Source: Sphingobacteriales bacterium
Lineage (GTDB): Bacteria > Bacteroidota > Bacteroidia > Sphingobacteriales > Sphingobacteriaceae
Assembly (NCBI GenBank): GCA_028288165.1
Contig: JAQBOG010000014.1
Span: forward strand, 186,001 to 250,000
DNA: 64,000 bases
Direction of reading: 5' to 3'
Shown: positions 27,857 to 37,229 of the stretch, one piece after another
Position numbering within the stretch: position 1 is the stretch's first letter
Layout: each line of letters begins with the position of its first letter
Program-made: the position numbers and the translations under genes
Notes under the pieces: model-generated
The model's database searches: none
Told to the model about the DNA's origin: nothing
The model's input: only the letters and a program-made list of their open reading frames with translations

Positions 27857-28246
27857 TTAAATATCTGCCAAAACTTGGCTTGTTAAGGGCTTGCCAATAA
27901 ATTTAGAGACCAATTTATTTTCTTTAATTCTTTGAAAGTCTTTCGGATCTAATGATGAGGAGAGAACATAGATTTTTGTGTTTGCAGCTACAAGGCCTTC
28001 GATGTTGTTTAAATTCACCAAAAATTCAAATCCGTTCATCTCTGGCATCCTTAGGTCAAGAAAAATAATTTCAGGAACAGTGCCGCTTGCTATACTTTCT
28101 ATCAGGTAGTCAACAGCTTTTTGAGGAGTATCTTTAACTATAATTTTTTCGGCATAGTCACTGTTTTCTAAAATCTTACGATTAATTAGATTATCAATAT
28201 AACTATCATCAATTAAGAGAATTAATTTATGTCTATACCTTTTCAT
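27857..28246 (-). CDS. Single-domain response regulator
   Basis: 129 residues: receiver domain with ILLIDDSYIDN (acidic pair), FLDLRMPEMNG (phospho-acceptor Asp), LSSS and GKPL (conserved Lys). No output domain. The Rcp1-type pattern DDSYIDNLINRK and PEIIFLDLRMP suggests a CheY/Rcp-like stand-alone regulator. Start chosen at ATG 28246 (MKRYRHKLILL); the longer frame from 28291 adds hydrophobic residues unlike the family. It is immediately followed by the GlcNAc kinase gene, so the two are co-translated. Confidence 0.85.
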   Translation of the reverse strand: MKRYRHKLILLIDDSYIDNLINRKILENSDYAEKIIVKDTPQKAVDYLIESIASGTVPEIIFLDLRMPEMNGFEFLVNLNNIEGLVAANTKIYVLSSSLDPKDFQRIKENKLVSKFIGKPLTSQVLADI

Positions 28247-28361
28247 AGTCAGAGTAAAAATACTCTTTTTTAAGAGATATGCAAATATCACAAACCATCG
28301 TTTAATGCAAACTTTTGGTGTCTTGATGCGAGAATTTGATTGCTATAACCATTAAAAAAGC

Positions 28362-29669
28362 TTATAATTTGATAGAACCTGTTAGTTGTTTTAATGAGAT
28401 TTCCGCAAGTTTCGCCTCAAATTGAGCGTTAGAATATCGGGCACTTGCATCAATATAATTACGTTGAGCCTCTCTGAACTCCAATGGAGCCACACTTCCC
28501 AATCTAAATTTTTCTAGTGTAATATCAAGATTTTGTTTAGCAACATTTAAATTTTGCTCTTCAAGATTTACCAACTCCAAGTTAGTTTGATAAGTTTGAT
28601 AAAATGAGGCAATTTGTGAGGTGATGTTCAGGTTAGTTTTTTCTAATTGTAACGTGCTATTCATCACTTCAATGCTAGCAATACGTTCGTTCTTCCTTTG
28701 CAAAAAGCCACTAAAGATATTTAAGGAAGCGCTAACTCCGTAGTTCAATCCATTGCTTTGCGAGAGGTTAGCAAAACCGAGCTCTGATGTGCTTTTGTTA
28801 AAGTTGTAACCACTGTTTAGTGAAATAACCGGATACCTGTCAGATCTTATTTGTTTTAAATTGAGATCTGCAATTCGTTGATTGATGATTGCTGATTGAA
28901 TAGCCGGGTTTTGTGTGCTGGCGATATTCTGTAGCTCTGTAAGTTTCAAATTATTCTGAATGATAATGGTGTCAGCCACAGTAAAGTCGGTATCTATGCT
29001 TCTAGATAACAGTTCATTAAGTTTTATTTTAGTGTTTCTGTAAGTATCACGTTGACGCAGAAGATTGGTGGTGTCTGTATTTAAATCTACCGAAGCTGCC
29101 AATACTTCTAACTTCGCCGCCTTTCCAATCTCATACCGGCTTCTGGAATTTTTTAATCTTATGCGTGAAATTTCTAAAGCGGTTTGCAATGCACGAATTT
29201 GCTGTTGTTGTTGCACCAAATCGTAATAATTGGTGATCACATTTGTCAATGTATTTTGAATAGTAAGCTGCAAAGTCGTTTCACCTAATTTTTGAAACTC
29301 TTTAAGCTGATCATATCTGGCAAACATACCAAAGCCATCAAATATCTGCCAATTTAATACGGGGCCATAAGCCATGTTTGAGCTTTTTGCCCAATCCTTT
29401 TTTTCGGTGGTTCCACTCCGAGTTTGCTCTAGATTTTGAATGGCATTGCTTCTGGTAAAATTTCCGGTAACGGTGGGAAGCATAGCGGATAAGCCGCGAC
29501 TTACGTTCGTTTTAGCTATATCAACGTTGTTTGACGATAATTTTATGTCAAAATTATTTTGCAAAGAAATTTCTACGGCCTGTTGTAAGCTTAAGCGTTC
29601 TTGAGAATATGCAGACTTTGTGATTAAACTTATGAATAGGAGTGGGAGAATGAAGGATCTTAATTTCAT
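28362..29669 (-). CDS. TolC-family outer-membrane efflux protein
   Basis: 435 residues with signal peptide (MKLRSFILPLLFISLITKSAYSQ) and two OEP repeats, the first starting LSLQQAVEISLQNNFDIKLS and the second around TELQNIASTQNPAIQSAI. It forms the outer-membrane duct of the tripartite pump encoded upstream. The ATG at 29669 is preferred to a frame starting at 29729, which would overlap the pump gene and hide the signal peptide. It follows the RND gene by 16 bases. Confidence 0.9.
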   Translation of the reverse strand: MKLRSFILPLLFISLITKSAYSQERLSLQQAVEISLQNNFDIKLSSNNVDIAKTNVSRGLSAMLPTVTGNFTRSNAIQNLEQTRSGTTEKKDWAKSSNMAYGPVLNWQIFDGFGMFARYDQLKEFQKLGETTLQLTIQNTLTNVITNYYDLVQQQQQIRALQTALEISRIRLKNSRSRYEIGKAAKLEVLAASVDLNTDTTNLLRQRDTYRNTKIKLNELLSRSIDTDFTVADTIIIQNNLKLTELQNIASTQNPAIQSAIINQRIADLNLKQIRSDRYPVISLNSGYNFNKSTSELGFANLSQSNGLNYGVSASLNIFSGFLQRKNERIASIEVMNSTLQLEKTNLNITSQIASFYQTYQTNLELVNLEEQNLNVAKQNLDITLEKFRLGSVAPLEFREAQRNYIDASARYSNAQFEAKLAEISLKQLTGSIKL

Positions 29670-29685
29670 TTTTGGTTTGATAGAC

Positions 29686-32600
29686 TTATTTAGATGTAAG
29701 CAGTAATTCATGTTCTTTTTCTGATGCATGTAGTTGTTGCTCTAACACCTCAGGATGAATTTTATGCTCACGTGACCATAATGAATAGATAGCAGGGATT
29801 ACAAAGAGCGTAAGCACTAAGGAGAACAACGTACCGCCGATTATGACAATACCCATGCTCATTCTGCTTTTTGCTGCAGCACCTAAGGCCATGGCAATAG
29901 GCAATGCTCCGAGAGCAATAGTTAAACTGGTCATCAAAATAGGACGTAAACGTGCAGTTGCGGCCTCTCTGATCGCTTCCTGAATGGGTTTGCCCTGCTC
30001 CTTAAGTTGATTCGCGAACTCCACAATTAAAATACCATTCTTGGTTACTAGGCCAATTAGCATGATGGTACCAATCTGACTAAAAATATTCCAGGTTTGC
30101 CCAAAAAGCCAAAGTGAAAACAATGCTCCTGCAACAGCCATTGGCACTGTAAGGATTATAATCATTGGATCGAGAAAGCTTTCAAACTGTGCAGCCAATA
30201 TTAGATAAACGAGCAGCAATGCTAATCCAAATGCAAACAACGTATTTGATGAACTTTCCTGAAAATCTCTAGATTCTCCACTTAAATCAGTCGAAAAACT
30301 GTCATCCAATATTTTAGCTGAAGCTTTTTCCATTGCTTCAATACCATCGCCTATACTTCGGCCTGGAGCCAGTCCCGCAGAAACTGTGGCAGACATAAAG
30401 CGATTATTATGATACAATTGCGGAGGTGTGCTGATTTCTTTAACCTGAACCAGGTTATCTAGTTGTATTAATTCTCCAGATGTATTCCTAACAAAAATTG
30501 AAGTTAAATCTAAGGGATCATTTCTGTCACTTCTATCGTACTGCCCAATTACTTGATACTGTTTTCCGTTCATGGTGAAGTATGAAAAACGCTGTCCGCT
30601 TAAAGCAAATTGTAATGTTTGAGCCACATCTAAAATGGACACGCCCAAGTTTTTAGCTTTTTCGCGTTCTATTTCAATATTGATTTCGGGTTTATTGAAT
30701 TTAAGATTCACATCTGTTGCAGTAAATGTTGGATCTTTTCCAATTTCATCCATAAATAGGGGCAATTTTTCTCTTAACTTTTCAAAATTTGGAGCTTGAA
30801 TAATAAATGAGACTGGCAATCCACCACGGCGCCCGACTGAAATGGTAGGTTGCTGGGTTACAAACGTTTTTGCTTCTGAAAATCCACGTGTTATTTTTGT
30901 TAGCTTTTCAGCAATCTCATTTTGAGTAAGTTCCCGTTCTCCCGGCTCAGAAAGTCTGATCCGTGAAAAACCCGTGTTTGCGGCTCCAGAGCCGGCAAAT
31001 CCCGGAGAAGTAACTGTCAGATTAATTCGCTTCTCAGGTATTGAATCGTCAATTACCCTACTTAATTTTAAAATAAAATCATCCGTATAATCATAAGAAG
31101 CACCCTCTGGAGCAGTGACCATTAAGTTAAGGGCATTTCGATCATCATAAGGGGCTGTTTCTTTTTGAATAACGTTCCAGAAAAGTGCAATTAAGCCAAT
31201 GCAACCAACTATTATTGGGAAAGCTAACCAACGCTTATCTAAAAACCGGTTTAACGATTCCGAATAGCCAGTGGTCATTTTTTCAAAGTATGGTTCTGTT
31301 AATTCGTAAAAACGTGTTTTTTTCTGATGACTCTTCATCAAGTAAGCATTCAACATGGGTGTAAGTGTAAGAGACACAAATGCCGAAATTAACACCGCCG
31401 CACCAATTACCACACCAAATTCCCTAAATAGTCTACCTACAAAGCCCTCTAAAAATATCACCGGAAGGAAAACCGCAGCTAATGTTACTGATATGGAAAT
31501 TACCGCAAAAAATATTTCGTTAGCACCTGAAATGGCTGCCTCAAAAGGACTATGGCCTTCCTCCAGTTTTTTGAAGATGTTTTCTGTAACTACAATACCA
31601 TCATCTACTACCAAGCCAGTGGCTAAAACAATTGCCAAAAGTGTGAGTACATTAATTGAAAATCCGAAAAGATACATGATGAAAAATGTAGCAATTAATG
31701 ATACGGGGATATCAATTAAAGGTCGGAATGCAATACTCCAATCCCTAAAGAATAGATAAATAATCAAAATCACCAGTACCAATGAAATTGCGAGCGTTTC
31801 GGCTACTTCAATAACAGATCGTTGTATAAAAATGGTATTATCAAGGGCAATATCTAATTTGAAATCTTTAGGAAGATCTTTTTTTAACTGTTCAAAACGT
31901 TTGTAAAACTCTTTAGATATATCTAAATAATTGGCTCCAGGTTGCGGAACAATGGCCATTCCTATCATGGGTGTGCCTGACTGGCGAAGCATGGTTTCTT
32001 CATTTTCTGGCCCCAAAACAGCATTTCCAACGTCTTTTAATCGAATAATGTTATCACCCGAACTTTGAATAACCAAATTGTTAAATTCTTCCTCAGTAGA
32101 TAAATTTCCCAGTGTCTTTACAGAAAGTTCTGTGTTATCACCAGTTATTTTTCCAGAAGGCAATTCCACATTCTCTCGGTCAAGTGCATTTTTTACATCC
32201 AAAGACGTTAATTTATACGAAGCTAACTTACCCGGATCTATCCAAATACGCATTGCATATCTTTTTTGCCCCCATATCTGGATATTACTTACACCCGGTA
32301 TAGTTTGAAGGCGTTGAGATATAACGTTTTCGGCATAATCACTCAATTCTAATTGGTTCCGTTTGTCGCTTTGAACCGTCATAGAAATAATGGCATCAGA
32401 ATTTGCATCTGCTTTAGATACCACCGGTAGTCCATCTATATCTTTGGGGAGATTTCTGACAGCTTGTGATACTTTGTCACGCACATCATTAGCTGCTTCT
32501 TCCAGATTTTTCTCCAGATTAAACTCAACCGTAATATTGCTTGAGCCTTGATTACTTGATGACGAGATATTCTTAATCCCATCAATACTATTTATAACTT

Positions 32601-32805
32601 TTTCAAGAGGTTCTGTTATCTGACTTTCTATGATATCAGAATTGGCACCTGGGTAATTTGTCCTGACAGAGACCACAGCCGGATCAATACTGGGATACTC
32701 ACGGATTCCTAAAAATTTAAATCCGATTACCCCAAACAATAAAAGTACAAGGCTCATTACTATAGCCAGAACTGGTCTTTTTATACTTATGGTAGATAAA
32801 CTCAT
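29686..32805 (-). CDS. RND efflux transporter, inner-membrane permease (HAE-1 type)
   Basis: 1039 residues with twelve membrane helices and two large periplasmic loops. Diagnostic segments: IKRPVLAIVMSLVLLLFG at the N-terminus, the proton-relay helix 4 motif VLATGLVVDDGIVVTENIFK with paired Asp, and FSQIGTIMLIGLVTKNGILI in the second half. It exports drugs, dyes or lipophilic compounds driven by the proton gradient, working with the adaptor at 32845 and the TolC protein at 28362. The RND/adaptor/OEP order on one strand is the usual Bacteroidota arrangement. Confidence 0.93.
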   Translation of the reverse strand: MSLSTISIKRPVLAIVMSLVLLLFGVIGFKFLGIREYPSIDPAVVSVRTNYPGANSDIIESQITEPLEKVINSIDGIKNISSSSNQGSSNITVEFNLEKNLEEAANDVRDKVSQAVRNLPKDIDGLPVVSKADANSDAIISMTVQSDKRNQLELSDYAENVISQRLQTIPGVSNIQIWGQKRYAMRIWIDPGKLASYKLTSLDVKNALDRENVELPSGKITGDNTELSVKTLGNLSTEEEFNNLVIQSSGDNIIRLKDVGNAVLGPENEETMLRQSGTPMIGMAIVPQPGANYLDISKEFYKRFEQLKKDLPKDFKLDIALDNTIFIQRSVIEVAETLAISLVLVILIIYLFFRDWSIAFRPLIDIPVSLIATFFIMYLFGFSINVLTLLAIVLATGLVVDDGIVVTENIFKKLEEGHSPFEAAISGANEIFFAVISISVTLAAVFLPVIFLEGFVGRLFREFGVVIGAAVLISAFVSLTLTPMLNAYLMKSHQKKTRFYELTEPYFEKMTTGYSESLNRFLDKRWLAFPIIVGCIGLIALFWNVIQKETAPYDDRNALNLMVTAPEGASYDYTDDFILKLSRVIDDSIPEKRINLTVTSPGFAGSGAANTGFSRIRLSEPGERELTQNEIAEKLTKITRGFSEAKTFVTQQPTISVGRRGGLPVSFIIQAPNFEKLREKLPLFMDEIGKDPTFTATDVNLKFNKPEINIEIEREKAKNLGVSILDVAQTLQFALSGQRFSYFTMNGKQYQVIGQYDRSDRNDPLDLTSIFVRNTSGELIQLDNLVQVKEISTPPQLYHNNRFMSATVSAGLAPGRSIGDGIEAMEKASAKILDDSFSTDLSGESRDFQESSSNTLFAFGLALLLVYLILAAQFESFLDPMIIILTVPMAVAGALFSLWLFGQTWNIFSQIGTIMLIGLVTKNGILIVEFANQLKEQGKPIQEAIREAATARLRPILMTSLTIALGALPIAMALGAAAKSRMSMGIVIIGGTLFSLVLTLFVIPAIYSLWSREHKIHPEVLEQQLHASEKEHELLLTSK

Positions 32806-32844
32806 AACATTCTTATTGTTCTTTTATCAATCAATTGAAACCAA

Positions 32845-33933
32845 TTATTTTATGCTTACAATTACTGGTACATCTGCTTTTAATGACATCATGCCTGTTG
32901 TAAGCACGGTATCACCCACTTTCAATCCCGAGGATACCAAAACAGATTTTGGCGTACGTGTACCTGTTTCGATCATCACTTCCTTTGCTTTCCCGTTTTC
33001 GCTTATAAATACTTTTTTGCCTTTTAAAACCGGTATGATTGATTCTGTAGGTATTAAAATGGCATCATTTACATTTGATAAAGGCAGGTCTATTTTAGTA
33101 AAGGAACCAGGTAATAAATCTCCAGAAGCATTATCTGCTTTTGCCTTTAAAAGCAAGGTACGTGTGGTTAAATCAACGCCCGGTTCAATTGCGTAAACTT
33201 TAGCTACATGACTATTGTCAGAACCTGCTACCGTGAATTTAAAGGTGCTATTCGATTTAATCTGTTGGCTGTATTTTTCAGGAATTGAAAACAGTATTTT
33301 AACAGGATTTATACTAACTAGTTTTGCAATGGTGCTTGTTGGCGTAACATATTCGCCTACTGAAATATACCTTAAGCCGATTTTACCACTAAATGGTGCT
33401 CTGATTTGAGTTTTTGAAAGTTGTGCTCTTATTAACTGAGTTTGAGACTGCAATGAGCGCAGATCTGCCAAGGCCACATCGTATTCCTCTTTACTTATTG
33501 CTTCCTTTTTTAACAGAGTATTAGCACGAAATTCTGTTTCTGAAGCAAGTTTTTGTTTAGTTAAGGCCTGTGCTAATTGGGCCTGTAACTCTCTATCGTT
33601 GATTTTAACCAAAACCTGTCCCTTACTAACATTGCTGCCTTCATTAAAGTTTATGGCAGTTACCAATCCAGGAACTTCGCTTCGTATATCTACTTGCTCA
33701 TTTGCTTCAATGGAGCCTGTTAATGAGAGTGAATTTGCAAAGTTCTCTGTTTTAACTATCACACCGTTTACCCTTGTTGGAGGCATTGCACCTGCTTTTC
33801 CACCCTTTCCACCAGTAGCATTTGCTCCAGGAAAACCTGTAGCAGATTTATTTTGGTTCTTACTTATACGATAAGCAATTAAACCTCCTATAGCAACCAC
33901 AAGTAAAGCGTAAACGATGTATTTTGTCTTCAT
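32845..33933 (-). CDS. RND efflux periplasmic adaptor (membrane fusion protein)
   Basis: 362 residues: an N-terminal membrane anchor (YIVYALLVVAIGGLIAYRI), a Gly-rich linker, lipoyl/barrel-sandwich halves (VDIRSEVPGLVTAINFNEG ... RAPFSGKIGLRYISVGEY), a coiled hairpin between them and a beta-barrel domain. Family signature RAPFSGKIG lies near residue 180. It links the RND permease to the outer-membrane duct. Spacings: 6 bases after the MarR gene, 39 bases before the RND gene. Confidence 0.92.
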   Translation of the reverse strand: MKTKYIVYALLVVAIGGLIAYRISKNQNKSATGFPGANATGGKGGKAGAMPPTRVNGVIVKTENFANSLSLTGSIEANEQVDIRSEVPGLVTAINFNEGSNVSKGQVLVKINDRELQAQLAQALTKQKLASETEFRANTLLKKEAISKEEYDVALADLRSLQSQTQLIRAQLSKTQIRAPFSGKIGLRYISVGEYVTPTSTIAKLVSINPVKILFSIPEKYSQQIKSNSTFKFTVAGSDNSHVAKVYAIEPGVDLTTRTLLLKAKADNASGDLLPGSFTKIDLPLSNVNDAILIPTESIIPVLKGKKVFISENGKAKEVMIETGTRTPKSVLVSSGLKVGDTVLTTGMMSLKADVPVIVSIK

Positions 33934-33939
33934 TAGTTT

Positions 33940-34392
33940 TTAAAGTTTTTTATATTCTAGCATTATTTCTGCAGGTACACTGTCCGATAAATTGTTTTGG
34001 ATGATGTGCAGCACCTCATTAAAAATTTCAATTTGTTTTGAAGTTAAATTTTGAAGCGATTTTTGATTCAGCTCTTTAATAGCATCTTTAATTAATGGTA
34101 AATCCTTTTTAGCTTGTTCAGTAAGTTTAATAAGCTGCTCTCTTCTGTCGTTTATATTTTTTTCCCGGATTATATATCCTTTTTCTTCTAAGTGATTCAA
34201 GATATTAACCATATAAGACTTATCGATTGACAGAATGTCGCCAAGAGCCTTTTGAGTCAACTTTTCCTGATTATTCTCTATTGATACTAAGATAAAATGA
34301 TAACGATCAAGGGGCAACTGCATAACTTTGCCCGCAAATGCACTGATGTATTTTTTTGTTACCGCAATTAAACTATGTGTAATTGGTTCCAT
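33940..34392 (-). CDS. MarR-family regulator of the efflux operon
   Basis: 150 residues with a winged helix-turn-helix: recognition helix in SIDKSYMVNILNHLEEKGYI followed by the wing NDRREQLIKLTEQ. Dimerisation helices flank it. It starts the efflux operon, 6 bases before the adaptor gene, a common arrangement for MarR repressors of RND pumps that respond to the pumped ligand. A perfect 8-bp inverted repeat lies in its promoter (34425-34447), so autoregulation is likely. Confidence 0.88.
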   Translation of the reverse strand: MEPITHSLIAVTKKYISAFAGKVMQLPLDRYHFILVSIENNQEKLTQKALGDILSIDKSYMVNILNHLEEKGYIIREKNINDRREQLIKLTEQAKKDLPLIKDAIKELNQKSLQNLTSKQIEIFNEVLHIIQNNLSDSVPAEIMLEYKKL

Positions 34393-34401
34393 ATATCAAA
34401 A

Positions 34402-34409
34402 CAAAGTTA
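34402..34409 (-). promoter_or_regulatory. -7 promoter box of the MarR-RND efflux operon
   Basis: Read on the minus strand the sequence is TAACTTTG, a match to the Bacteroidota -7 consensus TAnnTTTG. It lies 10 bases upstream of the regulator's start codon. No clear TTG -33 box is placed, but the expected -33 region falls at the inverted repeat 34425-34447. Confidence 0.5.
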
Positions 34410-34424
34410 TTAGTATGTGGTGCT

Positions 34425-34447
34425 AATAGTTGAGTGTACCAACTATT
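34425..34447. promoter_or_regulatory. Putative MarR operator
   Basis: A perfect inverted repeat AATAGTTG ... CAACTATT with a 7-base spacer, located between the -7 box of the efflux operon (34402-34409) and that of the M61 peptidase gene (34484-34491). Size and symmetry fit a MarR dimer site. A bound regulator would cover the -33 region of the efflux promoter. Inferred, no known consensus used. Confidence 0.5.
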
Positions 34448-34483
34448 TTACAGCTTCATGATTTTTAGAATACAATTAAAATC

Positions 34484-34491
34484 TACTTTTG
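34484..34491 (+). promoter_or_regulatory. -7 promoter box of the M61 peptidase gene
   Basis: TACTTTTG matches TAnnTTTG and lies 16 bases before the ATG at 34508, so the transcript would have a very short leader. No clear -33 TTG was identified. Confidence 0.4.
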
Positions 34492-34507
34492 AAATAAAAA
34501 TTTGGAT

Positions 34508-36301
34508 ATGAATTCTTCCACGTTAAAGTATATACTGTTAATTTTTATGACTTTTTCTACAGCATCAATCTTAGCTCAAACCAAAGTAGCCTTCGAAGTT
34601 TCCTTTACTGAGCCGCAAGCACACTATGTAGATGTGCAAATGGAAATCACAGGCAATAAAAAGGATAAACTAGATTTAAAGATGCCGGTTTGGACTCCCG
34701 GCTCATATCTTATTCGAGAATTTGCTAAAAATTTAGAAGGTTTTAAGGCAATTGATGCAAAGGGAAAACTTTTAACTTCTGATAAAATAGATAAAAATAC
34801 GTGGCGGATACAAAATGCCGCAACCGAAAAAATAAAAATTACTTATCGGATATATGCGTTTGAAGTTTCGGTTCGTACAAGTTTTGTAGATGCTTCTCAT
34901 GCATTTATTTCTCCTTCCGGGATATTCTTATATCCTGATGATCAGATAAAATCTTCGTCTACCGTAACCATTAATCTTCCGAAAGGCTGGTTTAAAATTT
35001 CAACGGGGCTTGATGCGATTAAAGGAAAAGAGAATACATTTTTCGCCTCAGATTTCGATATTTTATATGACAGTCCGTTTGAAATTGGAAATCAAGACAC
35101 ATTCGAATTCACCGCAGCTGGAGTGCTTCATCAAGTTGCCATGTTTGGCGGTGGCAACTACAACAAGGAAAGGCTTAAAAAAGACATGGCAAAGATTGTT
35201 GAAGAAGAAACCTCCATATTTGGCGAAAACCCAAATGATCGATATGTTTTTATAATTCACAATTTTAACGCTGGAGGCGGAGGTTTAGAACATTTAAATT
35301 CAGCAGTTTTGGGTGCTAGCAGGAATAACTACAATTCCGAACCGGGTTATTCAAATTTTCTTGGATTAGTTTCTCATGAATATTTCCATTTGTGGAATGT
35401 TAAGCGACTAAGACCGATTGCCTTGGGTCCGTTTAATTACGATAAGGAGAATTATACTACCAATTTATGGATTGCGGAGGGCTTTACCGCTTACTATGAT
35501 AATTTGATACTTAGAAGAGCAGGCTTTTATTCGCTGGATAGATACCTTGAGGTAATTTCTCAAGATCTAAATACAATAGAAAATCAGCCTGGTAATCAAG
35601 TCCAATCCGCAAGTGAATCTAGCTTTGATGCTTGGATTAAATTTTACAGACCTAATGAAAATTCTAAAAATTCAACCATTTCTTATTATGGTAAGGGTTC
35701 TTTAATAGCCATGATTATGGATTTAGAAGTACTTAACGCAACAAAAGGGCAAAAGAAATTAGATGATGTAATGAAGGCCATGTATGATGAGTATTATATT
35801 AAACTTGGAAGAGGTTATACTGACGCCGAATTTAAAGCTATGCTTGAAAAAGTTTCGGGTGTTTCATTTACTTATATTTATGATAACTATGTAAATGGTT
35901 CTAAACCGATTGAATACGCCAAGTATTTCGGTTATGCAGGCTTAGGGGTAAACGACGATATGTACGGAAGAAATTTGCCTTATTTAGGAGTTTCGTCGTC
36001 TTTAAAAGAAGGGAAATTAATAGTAACAGAAGTTGCGAGAAATAGTGCAGCCTGGAATGATGGCATCAGCGTAAATGATGAAATTATTGCAATTGATAAC
36101 GCTCGGGTAAGTGAGCTTGAAAAAATAATTGCTTCAAAAAAAGTAGGAGATAAGGTAGATGTAATTATTAACCGTGATGGGATAATAAAAGTATTAAGAG
36201 TGACGCTTGGCAAGAATCCACTTGGACGGTTAAAAATTATCAACCTGGATGATGCAACGGCAGATGAAATCAGTATTAGGAATAAATGGCTAAACTTATG
36301 A
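34508..36301 (+). CDS. M61-family metallopeptidase with PDZ domain
   Basis: 597 residues with signal peptide (MNSSTLKYILLIFMTFSTASILAQ). N-terminal beta domain (FEVSFTEPQAHYVDVQMEI, MPVWTPGSYLIREF), then the zinc site HEYFH (His290, Glu291, His294) followed by LWNVKRLRP and the third ligand Glu in WIAEGFTAYYD. A PDZ domain is at the end (VARNSAAWNDGISVNDEIIA). These are hallmarks of M61 glycyl-aminopeptidase-like enzymes, periplasmic in Bacteroidota. I use the ATG at 34508, two codons after a TTG. It is divergent from the MarR operon. Confidence 0.9.
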   Translation: MNSSTLKYILLIFMTFSTASILAQTKVAFEVSFTEPQAHYVDVQMEITGNKKDKLDLKMPVWTPGSYLIREFAKNLEGFKAIDAKGKLLTSDKIDKNTWRIQNAATEKIKITYRIYAFEVSVRTSFVDASHAFISPSGIFLYPDDQIKSSSTVTINLPKGWFKISTGLDAIKGKENTFFASDFDILYDSPFEIGNQDTFEFTAAGVLHQVAMFGGGNYNKERLKKDMAKIVEEETSIFGENPNDRYVFIIHNFNAGGGGLEHLNSAVLGASRNNYNSEPGYSNFLGLVSHEYFHLWNVKRLRPIALGPFNYDKENYTTNLWIAEGFTAYYDNLILRRAGFYSLDRYLEVISQDLNTIENQPGNQVQSASESSFDAWIKFYRPNENSKNSTISYYGKGSLIAMIMDLEVLNATKGQKKLDDVMKAMYDEYYIKLGRGYTDAEFKAMLEKVSGVSFTYIYDNYVNGSKPIEYAKYFGYAGLGVNDDMYGRNLPYLGVSSSLKEGKLIVTEVARNSAAWNDGISVNDEIIAIDNARVSELEKIIASKKVGDKVDVIINRDGIIKVLRVTLGKNPLGRLKIINLDDATADEISIRNKWLNL

Positions 36302-36310
36302 TACTAAATT

Positions 36311-36350
36311 AAACAAGAAAGCCATCTGATTTCAGATGGCTTTCTTGTTT
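36311..36350. terminator. Bidirectional intrinsic terminator
   Basis: A perfect 19-bp inverted repeat (36311-36329 with 36332-36350, 2-base apparent loop) flanked by A and T runs. It lies between the convergent M61 gene and the gene at 36373 and can serve both. Confidence 0.85.
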
Positions 36351-36372
36351 AATTTTAAATGTGAATTAAAGT

Positions 36373-36855
36373 TTAGAATGTGAAACGGACAGATAAGCCT
36401 AAGCCTCTTGCATCAAATTCTGTATAAGGAGTTACAACTAATGCCGGTTTCCAATCAAGGGAAACGTTTATTGGTATTTCATCAAATTTATAATCTAATC
36501 CTAACACACCATCAATACTTGCTAAAAGATCGCTATTATTATCATCCCTTTTGTGATTTCGTGATCCTAAAGTAGCACCTGCTCCATAATAGTATCTTAA
36601 GCCTGCAGCATTTTGGATGGGTTTGTGAACTTCATAAAGACCAGTTAGGCGGAAATAAGAATAATCACCACGGGATTGGAAATTTAGGATTAGATCCAAT
36701 GCTGCCTGGCTGTTTAAAAACGTTTTGAAAGTAACCCCGTTTGCTTCACCAAAACGGCCTCCAATTGCATTTTTATAAGTGCTTTGAGCATTAGCCTGCA
36801 TGTTAATAGACAACATTAATCCTACGGTTAAGCAAAGTAAAAGTATTTTTTTCAT
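36373..36855 (-). CDS. Small outer-membrane beta-barrel-like protein
   Basis: 160 residues with signal peptide (MKKILLLCLTVGLMLSINMQANAQ). The mature part alternates strands: YKNAIGGRFGEANGVTFK, AALDLILNFQSR, LRYYYGAGATLGSR, INVSLDWKPALVV, ending LGLSVRFTF with a terminal Phe, the classic outer-membrane-barrel C-terminus. No specific function is recognised. The ATG at 36855 is preferred because the signal peptide begins there. Confidence 0.7.
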   Translation of the reverse strand: MKKILLLCLTVGLMLSINMQANAQSTYKNAIGGRFGEANGVTFKTFLNSQAALDLILNFQSRGDYSYFRLTGLYEVHKPIQNAAGLRYYYGAGATLGSRNHKRDDNNSDLLASIDGVLGLDYKFDEIPINVSLDWKPALVVTPYTEFDARGLGLSVRFTF

Positions 36856-37016
36856 AATTAATTTTTGAAGCAGGTTTTCAAATACAATGCCAGAGAACAT
36901 TTACTGACTTAAATCGCTGTGCTAATACATAAAGCTGCAAACCTAATTACAGTATTCAAATAAGCACTCAGTTTAGCGATTAAAAGGCATCAACGTGTAT
37001 AAAGTGATGGATGCTA

Positions 37017-37100
37017 TTGCGTTAGGGAGTGAAATGGAAATCCTTTTTTCTTTCTCCAAGAAAAAAGATTGGAATGGAAAGCCCGCTCGAACGCCCAAAT
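37017..37100 (+). repeat. Dispersed intergenic repeat, copy 1
   Basis: Begins TTGCGTTAGGGAGTGAA and ends AAAGCCCGCTCGAACGCCCAA, with an internal 10-bp hairpin CTTTTTTCTT/AAGAAAAAAG (37043-37052 with 37058-37067). The same borders, with different centres, occur at 52146-52243 (opposite orientation) and 60001-60108. It lies in the 374-base spacer between divergent genes (36856-37229); the rest of that spacer shows nothing notable. Confidence 0.75.
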
Positions 37101-37229
37101 TAAATTAAATGATAAATTATAACGAAGAATTCTATGAAAGGGTTTATGTACGATTTAGTGGATAAGTGCTAATCTAATTTGGCATCATACCCTAAATTAA
37201 TTAAATTGCTACTTGATGTTGTTTAACTT

